The notes: generated from the sequence alone by a model not told the origin. Shown: positions 53,026-61,746, counted from the first letter of the stretch. The stretch: 64,000 bases of DNA from Paenibacillus sp. FSL K6-3182 (GCF_037976325.1 NZ_CP150265.1:7195501-7259500), one strand, 5' to 3'. Numbers and translations are program-made.

Positions 53026-53850
53026 TTAGGCGCTGCCCTCGAGTGCGACATCCACCTTCGGCGCGTACACTTTTTTGGCTAAATAAGATTGTGCAATCAT
53101 GAACAACCCACCTGTTACCCAGTAAAGTGAGATAGCAGCCGGTGCCGATAGAGCGAATACGCCCATCAGTATTGGAGATAGGTAACCCATGAAAGCCATC
53201 TGCTTCTGCTGTGCAGCATTCGCATTGGGCTGCGTCGTCTGCGAAACCTTGAATTGTACAAAATAAACGAGCGCTGCGATAATCGGCAGAACAATATCCG
53301 GCGAGCCTAGCTTAAACCAAAGAAACGAATGATCCGCCAGCTCTGGCGTAAGCTTGATCGCGGAATATAGACCCATCAAAATCGGCATCTGAATGAGCAT
53401 TGGCAAACACCCGATAGCGAGCGGATTCACCTGATGCTTCTGGTAAAGCTGCATCGTTTCCTGCTGCAGCTTCTGCTTGGATGCTGCATCTGACTTGTTT
53501 TTGTATTTATCTTGGAGCTGCTTGAGCTCCGGCTGAAGGATAGCCATCTTTGTTTTCATCTGGTTCTGAGAGCGATACTGGCGCATCATGAGCGGCAGTA
53601 GAACAAGTCTGATCATAAGTGTAATGCCAATAATCGCAAAACCGTAATTTCCGCCAAACATATCAGCCAGATATTGAAGCACCGCTGATAATGGGTAAAT
53701 GACATAGTGGTTAAAAATACCCGGTGTATTTCCATCAATCGTTCCACTAGCCGTACTACAACCGCTTACTAGAAGCAGACCTGCCAGCATCAAACCGGCC
53801 ATTAATACACGTCCGTATTTTAAAGAAGTGAATACATTGTTCGTTTGCAT
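53026..53850 (-). CDS. yidC2: YidC2-type membrane protein insertase
   Basis: 274 residues. Lipoprotein-type signal with Cys31 in LLLVSGC, then five transmembrane segments of the YidC/Oxa1 core. The hydrophilic-groove arginine is in IGITLMIRLVLLPL, and the coiled C1 loop runs from QMKTKMAILQPELKQLQDKY. It inserts proteins into the membrane with or beside SecYEG. AGGAGG precedes the ATG but lies at the foot of a 10-bp hairpin, and the gene is overlapped by 31 bases by an upstream small frame that looks like MifM. B. subtilis yidC2 (yqjG) is controlled by MifM stalling, and the same is proposed here. Confidence 0.95.
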   Translation of the reverse strand: MQTNNVFTSLKYGRVLMAGLMLAGLLLVSGCSTASGTIDGNTPGIFNHYVIYPLSAVLQYLADMFGGNYGFAIIGITLMIRLVLLPLMMRQYRSQNQMKTKMAILQPELKQLQDKYKNKSDAASKQKLQQETMQLYQKHQVNPLAIGCLPMLIQMPILMGLYSAIKLTPELADHSFLWFKLGSPDIVLPIIAALVYFVQFKVSQTTQPNANAAQQKQMAFMGYLSPILMGVFALSAPAAISLYWVTGGLFMIAQSYLAKKVYAPKVDVALEGSA

Positions 53851-54143
53851 AAAAATCCTCCTCGTTTGTTTGAAAATAGCTGAACAAACGAGTTGGAACA
53901 GTCTGCTATGTCATCATCTGGCGATTCTTTCCGCTTTACCTTGCGAACTAACCAATGATGCAGCGGAATTGAACGAATCAATACCTGCGGCAGCAAACTA
54001 TACATTATACTTACAACCTGATTCCGTTCCCAGTACTCATAGGCACCAGAATGCAGATGCGAAGCGTAAGCATACGCTAATGAACAAAGTAAGCTGATTG
54101 AAATGAGATACGGTATGATGTCATGCAGTTCAAGCTCGAACAA
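53820..54143 (-). CDS. mifM: MifM-like arrest peptide controlling yidC2
   Basis: 107 residues from TTG 54143 (GGGAGG 8 bases upstream; an overlapping GTG at 54152 is too close to the site). A membrane segment lies at about 10-28 (IPYLISISLLCSLAYAYAS) and a second hydrophobic stretch at 42-57. The tail reads HHWLVRKVKRKESPDDD then IADCSNSF. From memory the B. subtilis MifM arrest region is WIRKVFRMNSPVNDEED then AGS; the shared W-[IL]-RKV-x-R-x2-SP and acidic run are striking. The arrest zone (residues 76-82) ends at the hairpin that masks the yidC2 ribosome binding site. It should sense poor insertion by the main YidC and then induce yidC2. It ends 31 bases inside yidC2. Confidence 0.8.
   Translation of the reverse strand: MFELELHDIIPYLISISLLCSLAYAYASHLHSGAYEYWERNQVVSIMYSLLPQVLIRSIPLHHWLVRKVKRKESPDDDIADCSNSFVQLFSNKRGGFLCKRTMYSLL
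53857..53892 (-). promoter_or_regulatory. Hairpin masking the yidC2 ribosome binding site
   Basis: On the message CTCGTTTGTT (53892-53883), a 12-base loop, and AACAAACGAG (53870-53861) form a perfect 10-bp stem. The ribosome binding site AGGAGG is 53862-53857: its first two bases are in the stem, and the GGA beyond can pair with UCC just outside the 5' arm. The 5' arm codes for residues 84-87 of the MifM-like peptide, so a ribosome stalled at residues 76-82 would open it. Confidence 0.85.
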
Positions 54144-54190
54144 TGTACTCACCTCCCTTCATCTAAAAATAGTTTTCTTTCTATCTGGAT

Positions 54191-54199
54191 ATTATAACA
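54191..54199 (-). promoter_or_regulatory. Extended -10 promoter of mifM-yidC2
   Basis: TGTTATAAT on the minus strand (extended -10), 48 bases before the TTG start; the -35 region is poor, as is common with extended -10 promoters. Confidence 0.6.
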
Positions 54200-54365
54200 G
54201 TAATTCTGATCAAATGACGACTGTCAAAATCTCGAATATGCAAACAAAAATGGCAGGCACTAATTTCTTCAATAAATGCAGTCTTTTCGCATAAATTATT
54301 CAGCATAAATATAAGTGGGTATTAATAAATATGCTGAAATTTTCACAAAAGCAAACCTTTGGTTA

Positions 54366-54394
54366 TTTACAAAGGATAGTGAACACCATATAAT
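54366..54394 (+). promoter_or_regulatory. Sigma-A promoter of the amino-acid importer
   Basis: TTTACA, 17-base spacer, TATAAT, giving a leader of about 105 bases before the ATG at 54508. I see no riboswitch or T-box in the leader. Confidence 0.7.
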
Positions 54395-54507
54395 TTCTAA
54401 TGTTGCAGGCGCATACGGCTGAAACGGAGCTATTATATCAATATACACTCATCTCGTGATGACAGATAAGCCTGTTAAACCTATCAACTTAGAAGAAAGA
54501 GGACACC

Positions 54508-56013
54508 ATGAATCGAAAAAAGCTCAAAGTCATTTATTTATCGCTTATCGTCTTTACGGTTCTGCTAATCGGACTTGGACAAGCCTTCCCTATGGGGAAA
54601 AGCAGCGCTTATTCCGTTAGTGCAGAGAGTGCATCAAGCACCACAGTTAATGGTCAAAAAAAGAAACTAATAATGGGCACATCCGCCGATTATCCACCTT
54701 ACGAAAGCGTCGATGCCAAAAACAACGGCGAATTCGTTGGATTAGATATCGATATAGCCAAGTATATCACTAGTCAGCTCGGATACGAACTGGAAATCAC
54801 ACACATGGATTTCAATGGGCTTGTTGCTGCGCTTCAGACCGGCCGAGTCGACTTCGTCATGTCCGCAATGTCCGCCACGGATGAGCGCAGGCAAAATGTC
54901 GATTTCTCTGATACGTATTACGCTGCCCGCAATACGATTGTCTCAAAGAAGTCTGCACCGCTCGAAACAGAAGCTTCTTTATCGGGTAAACTAATCGCGA
55001 CGCAGCTTGGCTCCACACAGGATCTTTACGCAGAAACGATTGAAGGAGCCACGCTTAAGAAACTTAATAAGATTCCAGATCTTATTCAAGAGCTGAACAC
55101 CGGCCGCGTCGATGCGGCTATCGTAGAAGACGCTGTTGCTATTGAGATGACCAACCTTAACCCCGGTTTGGCGATGCATTTCCTGCCCGCTGAATCGGCA
55201 GAAAATGGTTATGCCATTGCATTTCCTAAGAAGTCCACTATTGTGAACGAGTTTAATGGTGTTCTTTCCGAAATGAAGGACGACGGCAAGCTCGATGAAA
55301 TCGTACAGAAATGGTTTACTGCTGAGAAGGAACAATCCAATTCTCTGCTTAATTTGAACATCGACTTCAGTATACTGAAGGGATACACTCCTTACATTCT
55401 GAAGGGTGTATATGTCACGCTGCTCTTCACCTTTGTATCCGCATTATTCGGACTTGTGTGGGGTACAGTGCTTTCCCTATTCAAAATATCCGGCATTAAG
55501 CCGCTCGAGTGGTTCGCAACCGCTTATACATCTATATTCCGCGGTACGCCGCTGCTTGTACAGCTGACCATTATTTATTATGCAACGCCGCAGCTATTCA
55601 ATTACGATATACCTGCATTAATGGCTGCTGGCCTTGCCTTCGGACTCAATTCAGCTGCCTATTTGTCTGAAACGATCCGCGGCGGCATAATGGCCGTGGA
55701 CAAAGGACAGCGCGAGGCTGCCATTGCACTCGGCATTCCGTACCGGAAGATGATGCTTCGCATTATATTCCCGCAGGCGCTTCGTAATATTTTGCCGGCG
55801 CTCGTGAACGAATGTGTTGCTTTGCTTAAGGAATCGTCACTCGTATCTGTCATTGGGGTATCCGATTTGATGCGCCGTGCAGATGTAGTGCGCTCCACTG
55901 AGTTCCGCTCCATCGAAGTATTATTATTTATAGCTGCAATCTATTACGTGCTTGTGCTCGTCTTAACATCGTTTGCTCGAATGCTTGAAAGGAGGCTGCG
56001 CCGCAGTGATTAA
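54508..56013 (+). CDS. Polar amino-acid ABC importer, fused binding protein and permease
   Basis: 501 residues. A signal-anchor helix (about 8-28) is followed by a GlnH-type binding domain (about 52-280: MGTSADYPPYES, DIDIAKYI, DFVMSAMSATDERR). A HisMQ/GlnP-type permease (about 295-498) completes it, with the inner gate region SIFRGTPLLVQLTIIYYA and EAA-like QREAAIALGIPYRKMMLRII. Such fusions are common in Firmicutes and display the binding domain on the outer face. Glutamine, arginine or a related polar amino acid is the likely substrate. GAGG lies before the ATG. The ATPase gene overlaps its end by 8 bases. Confidence 0.94.
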   Translation: MNRKKLKVIYLSLIVFTVLLIGLGQAFPMGKSSAYSVSAESASSTTVNGQKKKLIMGTSADYPPYESVDAKNNGEFVGLDIDIAKYITSQLGYELEITHMDFNGLVAALQTGRVDFVMSAMSATDERRQNVDFSDTYYAARNTIVSKKSAPLETEASLSGKLIATQLGSTQDLYAETIEGATLKKLNKIPDLIQELNTGRVDAAIVEDAVAIEMTNLNPGLAMHFLPAESAENGYAIAFPKKSTIVNEFNGVLSEMKDDGKLDEIVQKWFTAEKEQSNSLLNLNIDFSILKGYTPYILKGVYVTLLFTFVSALFGLVWGTVLSLFKISGIKPLEWFATAYTSIFRGTPLLVQLTIIYYATPQLFNYDIPALMAAGLAFGLNSAAYLSETIRGGIMAVDKGQREAAIALGIPYRKMMLRIIFPQALRNILPALVNECVALLKESSLVSVIGVSDLMRRADVVRSTEFRSIEVLLFIAAIYYVLVLVLTSFARMLERRLRRSD

Positions 56014-56728
56014 TGTAATCGACTTAACAAAAACCTTCGGCAAAAACCAAGTGCTAAAAGGAATTACAACAACCGTTGAAAAAGGAGAGGTCGTTGCTCT
56101 AATCGGACCATCCGGCTCAGGGAAATCCACCTTTCTACGTTGTTTAAATATGCTGGAGACACCGACTTCCGGCGTGATTACAATAGATGGAACAGCCATT
56201 ACCGATCCCAAAACAAATATTGCCCGCGTGCGGCAGCGGATCGGCATGGTATTCCAGCATTTTCACCTATTCCCGCATATGACCGTGATCGACAATATTA
56301 CGTTTGCTCCGATTCAGGTCAAAGGAGTATCGCAGCAGGAAGCCCGTAAGAAAGCGATGGAGCTGCTAGCTCGCGTAGGTCTCTCGGACAAAGCAGATAG
56401 TTATCCATCCCGCTTATCCGGCGGTCAGAAGCAGCGCGTTGCGATCGCAAGAAGCTTAGCGATGGAACCCGACATCCTGCTGTTCGATGAGCCAACCTCT
56501 GCGCTTGATCCTGAGATGGTCAAAGAGGTGCTTAATGTTATTCGCAGCCTTGCCGACAGCGGCATGACGATGCTTATTGTTACGCATGAAATGAAATTTG
56601 CCCGCGAAGCTGCGGATACGATTTATTTCCTAGATAACGGCAAGCTTGTTGAAAAAACGAAGCCCGAGCAGTTTTTCACTAAGCCGCAAAGCGAGAGAGC
56701 TGCACGTTTTCTGGAACAGGTGCTTTAA
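56006..56728 (+). CDS. Polar amino-acid ABC importer ATPase (GlnQ-type)
   Basis: 240 residues with Walker A GPSGSGKST, Q-loop FQHFHLFPHMTV, signature RLSGGQKQRVAIARSLA, Walker B ILLFDEPTSALDPEMV and H-loop VTHEM: a complete ATPase of the GlnQ/ArtP class. Start at GTG 56006 with GGAGG 10 bases upstream, overlapping the end of the permease fusion; the frame extends further upstream but without a site. The two genes form a complete importer operon, unlike the sugar importers of the window. Confidence 0.94.
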   Translation: MINVIDLTKTFGKNQVLKGITTTVEKGEVVALIGPSGSGKSTFLRCLNMLETPTSGVITIDGTAITDPKTNIARVRQRIGMVFQHFHLFPHMTVIDNITFAPIQVKGVSQQEARKKAMELLARVGLSDKADSYPSRLSGGQKQRVAIARSLAMEPDILLFDEPTSALDPEMVKEVLNVIRSLADSGMTMLIVTHEMKFAREAADTIYFLDNGKLVEKTKPEQFFTKPQSERAARFLEQVL

Positions 56729-56771
56729 ATTAGCTTATTAAGGATAACAGGTGCTAAGCGCACATTTAAAC

Positions 56772-56804
56772 AAAGCTCTGCGGCTCATTCTGCCGCAGAG
56801 CTTT
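56772..56804. terminator. Strong bidirectional terminator
   Basis: AAAGCTCTGCGGC-TCATTCT-GCCGCAGAGCTTT followed by CTCTTTT. It ends the amino-acid importer operon and the convergent GH105 operon. Confidence 0.9.
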
Positions 56805-56816
56805 CTCTTTTATCCG

Positions 56817-57920
56817 CTACCCCATCCGATAAACAAGCGACTCCATCTCAACACATGCCATAATGAAAGCACCGACGCCGTGCAGATCGTTCTGGCTCGT
56901 TGGGCGCGTGACGTAGTTTTCATAATCGCCAGCTGAGGTGCCAATGCAAATATCCGGCAGGATGAAACGCCCCTGCTTGTCAGCCTGCACCACTCGAACA
57001 AGCCCTTCAAACCCGCGCCTTGCCGCATCCAAGCACTCATCTCCTACAAGGCCAAGCTTATAGGCTCTTGCTAGCGTATAAACGAACAAACAAGTACAAG
57101 AAGTTTCCAGCCAATTATCAGCCAAATGGCCTTTGTCCAAGACCTGATACCAGAGCCCGCTCTCTCCATCCTGATACTTAATCAGCGACTGGGAGAAATC
57201 AGCCAGCACGGCTTCCATCTCAGCACGTCCCACTTCGCCTTCCGCTATTTCATCAAGAAACTGAGCCACTGCAAGACCGTACCAACCAAGTGACCGACCC
57301 CAAAACTCTGGCGAACAGCCGGTCTCAGGATCTGCCCAAGGCATCTGCTTGCTCTCATCCCAAGCGTGATAGAGCAGCCCCGTCTTCTCATCTCTCATAT
57401 AGCGGCGCATCAGCTGCTCTTGATGCAGCACCAAATCGCGCAGCCCTATATCTCCGTAGGCATTCGCATATTTTAGCGCAAATACTCCGCCCATATACAA
57501 GCCGTCCAGCCACATATTGTATGCATATTTATCCTTGTGCCAAAAGCCGCCCTCCGAGGTGCGGTGCAGCGTGTCGAACAGGCCGCGCAGCTTATCGGCT
57601 GCGATTCGGTATTTACGCTCATCGCCTTGTTCATCTAAACGGAACAATAACAGCCCCACTTGGATAGCATCCAGCTCGTCACGGGCAAAATCAAAGTTGC
57701 CGCATTCATCCACCAGCTTGTCTACGTAGCGCTTAATATAAGCAGCGTAACGTTCATCCCCCTCCGCCTGCCACAGCATCTCCATCCCGCAAAGAAACAC
57801 GCCTTGGTGATAATGCCAGCGGCCAGCAGGAGGAAGCTTTTCTGGCAAATAGGTGTCCATTAATGAGTCACAAGCGGCTCTCGCCCAATCGATAGGTGTC
57901 ATTTTCACATCATTTCGCAT
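56817..57920 (-). CDS. yteR: GH105 unsaturated (rhamno)galacturonyl hydrolase
   Basis: 367 residues with an alpha6/alpha6 barrel and the GH105 motifs WHYHQGVFLCGMEML, YNMWLDGLYMG (probable catalytic Asp in WLD) and SPEFWGRSLGWYG. GH105 enzymes remove the unsaturated sugar left by pectate or rhamnogalacturonan lyases, inside the cell. The ATG at 57920 has AGGAG 10 bases upstream and gives the normal family length; earlier in-frame ATGs lack a site. It is the last gene after two Lpl-type permeases and a binding protein, so the operon imports and cleaves unsaturated pectin fragments. Confidence 0.92.
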   Translation of the reverse strand: MRNDVKMTPIDWARAACDSLMDTYLPEKLPPAGRWHYHQGVFLCGMEMLWQAEGDERYAAYIKRYVDKLVDECGNFDFARDELDAIQVGLLLFRLDEQGDERKYRIAADKLRGLFDTLHRTSEGGFWHKDKYAYNMWLDGLYMGGVFALKYANAYGDIGLRDLVLHQEQLMRRYMRDEKTGLLYHAWDESKQMPWADPETGCSPEFWGRSLGWYGLAVAQFLDEIAEGEVGRAEMEAVLADFSQSLIKYQDGESGLWYQVLDKGHLADNWLETSCTCLFVYTLARAYKLGLVGDECLDAARRGFEGLVRVVQADKQGRFILPDICIGTSAGDYENYVTRPTSQNDLHGVGAFIMACVEMESLVYRMG

Positions 57921-57973
57921 CCAAACAGTACTCCTCTCCATTTTCCACTGTAACAGTTCAAGCTCAAACAACA

Positions 57974-58849
57974 TCAACCTTTAATCGAGCCCAGCATCGC
58001 ACCCTTGGCGAAATGCTTTTGCAAGAACGGATATACGATCAGAATAGGCAGCGTCGCTACAACGATGACAGCCATCTTCACCGTCTGATCCGGCGGCGGA
58101 ACCGCCGCATCCAGGTCGGAGCTGTAGTCTAGGCCGCTAGCCAGCACGACGATTTGGCGGAGCAGCACTTGAATCGGCCATTTGGCGCTGTCATCCAAGT
58201 ACAGAATCGCACTGAGATACGTATTCCAATACGTGACCGCGTAAAATAATGAAATGGTAGCGATCGCGGGCATCGATAGCGGGAGCACGATACGGAACAA
58301 GATGCCAAAGTCGTTGCAGCCGTCGATTTTGGCAGATTCCTCAAGCCCTTCGGGTATATTTTGAAAAAAGTTTTTCAAAATAATAAGGTTGAATGCGCTG
58401 ATTGCCGACGGAATAATGAGCGCTGCATAGCTGTCGATCAGCCCCATCTCGCGCACAACGAGGAATGTCGGAATGAGTCCGCCGCTGAACAGCATCGTAA
58501 ATACGACGAGAAACATAATTCCCTTGCGTCCGTCGAGATCTCTTCGCGACAAGCCATAGGCCATCAACGCTGTTGTGAACATGCTGAACAGGGTACCGAC
58601 GATCGTAACGCCGGTCGATACCGTCATGGCACGAAAAATCGTATTGGTCGAGAATATGAATTTATAGGCATCAAAGCTCCAAATCGTTGGCACGAGGATG
58701 AACTTCTTCATCGCCATCTCAGCGCTTGTGGTGAATGATCCGGCAACAACATGCAGAAACGGAAGCACCGTAACGAGCGCGATAATGGCAAGGAGCGTGA
58801 AGTTCACAATGGAAAATAGCCGCCCGCTAAACGTTTTATCCTCTACCAT
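57974..58849 (-). CDS. LplC/YtcP-type permease for pectin fragments
   Basis: 291 residues, six helices, EAA motif GLEESAKIDGCNDFGILFRI and the usual ending HFAKGAMLGSIKG. The ATG at 58849 has AAGGAGG 8 bases upstream. It pairs with the permease encoded 63 bases upstream; GH105 follows 53 bases downstream. As in the other Lpl-type systems here, no ATPase gene is present. Confidence 0.93.
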   Translation of the reverse strand: MVEDKTFSGRLFSIVNFTLLAIIALVTVLPFLHVVAGSFTTSAEMAMKKFILVPTIWSFDAYKFIFSTNTIFRAMTVSTGVTIVGTLFSMFTTALMAYGLSRRDLDGRKGIMFLVVFTMLFSGGLIPTFLVVREMGLIDSYAALIIPSAISAFNLIILKNFFQNIPEGLEESAKIDGCNDFGILFRIVLPLSMPAIATISLFYAVTYWNTYLSAILYLDDSAKWPIQVLLRQIVVLASGLDYSSDLDAAVPPPDQTVKMAVIVVATLPILIVYPFLQKHFAKGAMLGSIKG

Positions 58850-58912
58850 GCTGAATCCTCCTTAAGTTTTTGTAGTGAAGCTTCTGGCGACTTAATCTTC
58901 GAGCGCCTTATC

Positions 58913-59875
58913 CTAATAGATGCCTTCCTCGCCCATCTTCTTCGCGAGCCTATTTGCCGTTATTACAAGCACAAGCCCGATAAAGGATTTGAAGAAGCCA
59001 ATCGCCGTGCTGTAGCTGAATTTCCCCTGTCTAAGTCCAGCCGTATAGACATAGGTATCGATAATCTCAGCAACCTCGCGATTCATCGAGTTCAGCAGCA
59101 GGTAAACATGCTCGAAGCCAAGCTCAAGCACATCGCCGATCTTTAGAATGAGCAAAATAATAATAACGCTGCGAATGGCAGGCAGCGTAATATGCCATAC
59201 CTGTCTAAGCCGACCCGCTCCATCCATACGTGCTGCCTCATAGAGGCCAGGATCGACGGAGGCGATGGCCGCCAAATATATGATCGTTCCCCAACCCGCT
59301 TCCCGCCAGATCACCTGAATGATATAGGTTGGTCTGAACCACTCGGGGCTGAGCAGGAAATTGACTTTTTCGAATCCAAAGTACTCAAGCAGCTCGTTCA
59401 CGATACCGCCGTCCGACGTTAGCATGACGAAGCTGATCGACACAATAATGACCCAAGACATAAAATGCGGCAAATACACAAGCGTTTGAAACGTCCGTTT
59501 GAAAAAAGAGAATCGAACCTCGTTCAGCATAAGCGCCAGCAGAATCGGGATCGGAAAATAAAACAATAAATTCATGCCAAACAGCAGCAGCGTATTCGTC
59601 AAAATGTTCAAAAAATCAGGCTCCGTGAACAAACGTTCAAAATGCTTGAAGCCAACCCACTCACTCCCGCCAATACCCTTGAACGGCTTATAGTCTTGAA
59701 AGGCAATGGCAAGCCCAAACATCGGAATATATTTAAAAATAATAAAGAAAAGCACGCCCGGCAGCAGCATGACATAGAGCCATTTGTTTTTCCAAAGCCG
59801 CTTCTTAAGCTCGCTCGTTCTAGGCTGAGGTACCCTTACCAGTTGAACCGCGTTTTCCTGATGAGCTTCTTGCAT
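58913..59875 (-). CDS. LplB/YteP-type permease for pectin fragments
   Basis: 320 residues: a charged N terminus, six helices and the EAA motif LYEAARMDGAGRLRQVWHIT. AAAGGA lies before the ATG at 59875. The order is binding protein, hairpin, this permease, the second permease, GH105. In B. subtilis yteP-ytcP-ytcQ neighbours yteR with the same function set, which supports a rhamnogalacturonan substrate. Confidence 0.93.
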   Translation of the reverse strand: MQEAHQENAVQLVRVPQPRTSELKKRLWKNKWLYVMLLPGVLFFIIFKYIPMFGLAIAFQDYKPFKGIGGSEWVGFKHFERLFTEPDFLNILTNTLLLFGMNLLFYFPIPILLALMLNEVRFSFFKRTFQTLVYLPHFMSWVIIVSISFVMLTSDGGIVNELLEYFGFEKVNFLLSPEWFRPTYIIQVIWREAGWGTIIYLAAIASVDPGLYEAARMDGAGRLRQVWHITLPAIRSVIIILLILKIGDVLELGFEHVYLLLNSMNREVAEIIDTYVYTAGLRQGKFSYSTAIGFFKSFIGLVLVITANRLAKKMGEEGIY

Positions 59876-59902
59876 ATGGGTTCTTCCTTTCCACGGGAGG
59901 TT

Positions 59903-59936
59903 ATAGAGGCTGCTCGAGCATGCGAGCAGCCTCTAT
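59903..59936 (-). promoter_or_regulatory. Intercistronic hairpin between binding protein and permease genes
   Basis: Perfect 14-bp stem ATAGAGGCTGCTCG-AGCATG-CGAGCAGCCTCTAT, 10 bases after the binding-protein stop, with no T-run on the minus strand. It probably stabilises the 5' part of the message or trims transcription, giving more binding protein than permease. Confidence 0.7.
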
Positions 59937-59946
59937 GGGCTATTCT

Positions 59947-61506
59947 TTATTTTTTGTAAGCAGCATTGTATTCCTCGATAATCTGAGCCCCACCGCGCTT
60001 CTTCCAATCCTCAACCGCTTTGTCGAATCCAGCCTTATCAATCGATCCATAAATATATTTGTAAGTGGCATCCTTTATAATTTCCTGAAGCTCCGTGCCT
60101 TTCTCGGTATACGTTTTCGAATCAAGCGGCGCAGTAGGATCGGCAATGGCGATTTTCTCGTTCTCGATAATGAGCTGCTCCGCATGAATTCTCGCCGGAA
60201 GCTCGTGGAAACCATCGTACATACCGTTTGTTTCCGGCTCACCAATAACGCTGTCCTTAAAGCCTTTGACCTCGCGCTCCGTCAGCTCTTTATCTGCCGA
60301 TGCTTTTGCCTTGCCATCCACTACCGTATAATGAGTGCCTTCAATGCCCCAGAACATCATGTTCGCCACTTCCGGCGTCATCAGCTGATCGAAGTAAGCC
60401 AAAATTTTCTTCAGCTCGGCTTCGTCTTTAATCGCAGATTTCGGGAATAAGGCTACGTTGTTGTAGCCCGGAATGGACCACGATGCCAGCTTCCCGTCTG
60501 GTCCAGCGATCATGCTGTGTGTATCAACGACTGCGGTCGGCACGTTTTTAACAAGGTCCTTCACTAGTGAGTCGACATCCTGCATGGAGCCGATGTATAC
60601 GCCTGCCTTGCCGCTCGTGAACATATTGACTTGATCTGTTTTGCTTGTCGCTGCAAAGTCTACGTTCATCGCTTTGGCGTCGCGAATTTTTTTGATAAAA
60701 TCCATCGTGGCTGCATATTCAGGCGTCGTAAACTCTGGAACAAGCTGGCCGTCCCGCTCACCCCAGTTGTTCGGCGTGCCGAACCATGCGGAGGCCGTTT
60801 TGAACGCACCATATACGAGATCATTCCGGTCAGCTAAACCAATCGTGTCCGGCTTGTTGTTGCCATCCGGGTCGCCTGTCGTAAATTTCTCCATCATCGC
60901 AAACAGCTCATCCACGTTTGCCGGTGCGGCGAGGCCAAGCTTATCTGCCCAGTCCTTGCGATAAATAATGCCTTGTCGAGCAAGCGGTCTGCCGATGTAT
61001 AACGAATATAGCTTGCCATCCACTTTTGTATTGTTCAAAATCTCTTCCTTCAGCTTGCTCAGGTTAGGAAACTCGCTGAAATAAGGTCCAATTTCCCAAA
61101 ACTGACCGTCCCTGATCGCTTCCTTCATTTGAACGAAGGTCGCTTGGTTCTTCAAATAAGTAACCTGCGGCAGCGAGCCCGTCGCAAAGGATGCGTTCAG
61201 CTTCTCCTCATACGTGTCTGCCGGAAAAAATTGATACGTTAGTTTTGTGTTCGTCAGCTTCTCCAGCTCGTTTTTGATTGTATCTGGCGGTGTCTCTGCG
61301 ATGTTAAGAGGCAGCATGATCGTAATTTCAGTCGGCTTCTCCGGCTCTGCCGGTTTGTCTGTCTCTTCCGTCTTTGCTGCGCTGTCATTGGTTGCTGCTG
61401 GCGGCGTATTATTTTTTCCATTATTGCTGCCGCTAGAACAAGCTGCGAGCAATAAACTAAATGTCAAAACTACGCCCATCAGAATCGAAAACGATTTTTT
61501 CTTCAT
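59947..61506 (-). CDS. Lipoprotein binding protein 1 of the pectin-fragment importer
   Basis: 519 residues with lipoprotein signal VLTFSLLLAAC, a low-complexity S/N/T/E linker and an LplA-type binding fold. Recognisable segments include TGDPDGNNKPDTIGLADRND (calcium-like loop) and FGTPNNWGERDG. The gene is paralogous to the one at 62232-63752, sharing these segments and overall length. It is the first gene before the two permeases, separated by a strong hairpin. The ligand is inferred to be an unsaturated rhamnogalacturonan or related fragment, from the GH105 gene. Confidence 0.93.
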   Translation of the reverse strand: MKKKSFSILMGVVLTFSLLLAACSSGSNNGKNNTPPAATNDSAAKTEETDKPAEPEKPTEITIMLPLNIAETPPDTIKNELEKLTNTKLTYQFFPADTYEEKLNASFATGSLPQVTYLKNQATFVQMKEAIRDGQFWEIGPYFSEFPNLSKLKEEILNNTKVDGKLYSLYIGRPLARQGIIYRKDWADKLGLAAPANVDELFAMMEKFTTGDPDGNNKPDTIGLADRNDLVYGAFKTASAWFGTPNNWGERDGQLVPEFTTPEYAATMDFIKKIRDAKAMNVDFAATSKTDQVNMFTSGKAGVYIGSMQDVDSLVKDLVKNVPTAVVDTHSMIAGPDGKLASWSIPGYNNVALFPKSAIKDEAELKKILAYFDQLMTPEVANMMFWGIEGTHYTVVDGKAKASADKELTEREVKGFKDSVIGEPETNGMYDGFHELPARIHAEQLIIENEKIAIADPTAPLDSKTYTEKGTELQEIIKDATYKYIYGSIDKAGFDKAVEDWKKRGGAQIIEEYNAAYKK

Positions 61507-61676
61507 ACAGCGTTGACCTCCATATATCGTTTTGGTTGCTACCTCTTCAAGCTACCACCTGGAAGAAGAGTGCCGAAACAATCATTTGTTCATATGGCAT
61601 ATCGTTTTAGAGGCATCTGAGCTAATGATTATCACCGCTTCTGATGACACTTTTGACTAAATACCGCAACACAAAA

Positions 61677-61700
61677 AGGGTGAAGATCGCTCTTCACCCT
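61677..61700 (-). terminator. Terminator of the 61-residue gene
   Basis: AGGGTGAAGA-TCGC-TCTTCACCCT, with AAAAA on the left giving a minus-strand T-run. Confidence 0.8.
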
Positions 61701-61746
61701 CAAATCATGTATTTTATATGAAATGGCACTTATTTCATGGCGCCCT

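Noticed and set aside
54401..54507. Riboswitch or T-box in the amino-acid importer leader
   Set aside because: Inspected for T-box conserved sequence, a terminator and known aptamer cores; none was recognisable.
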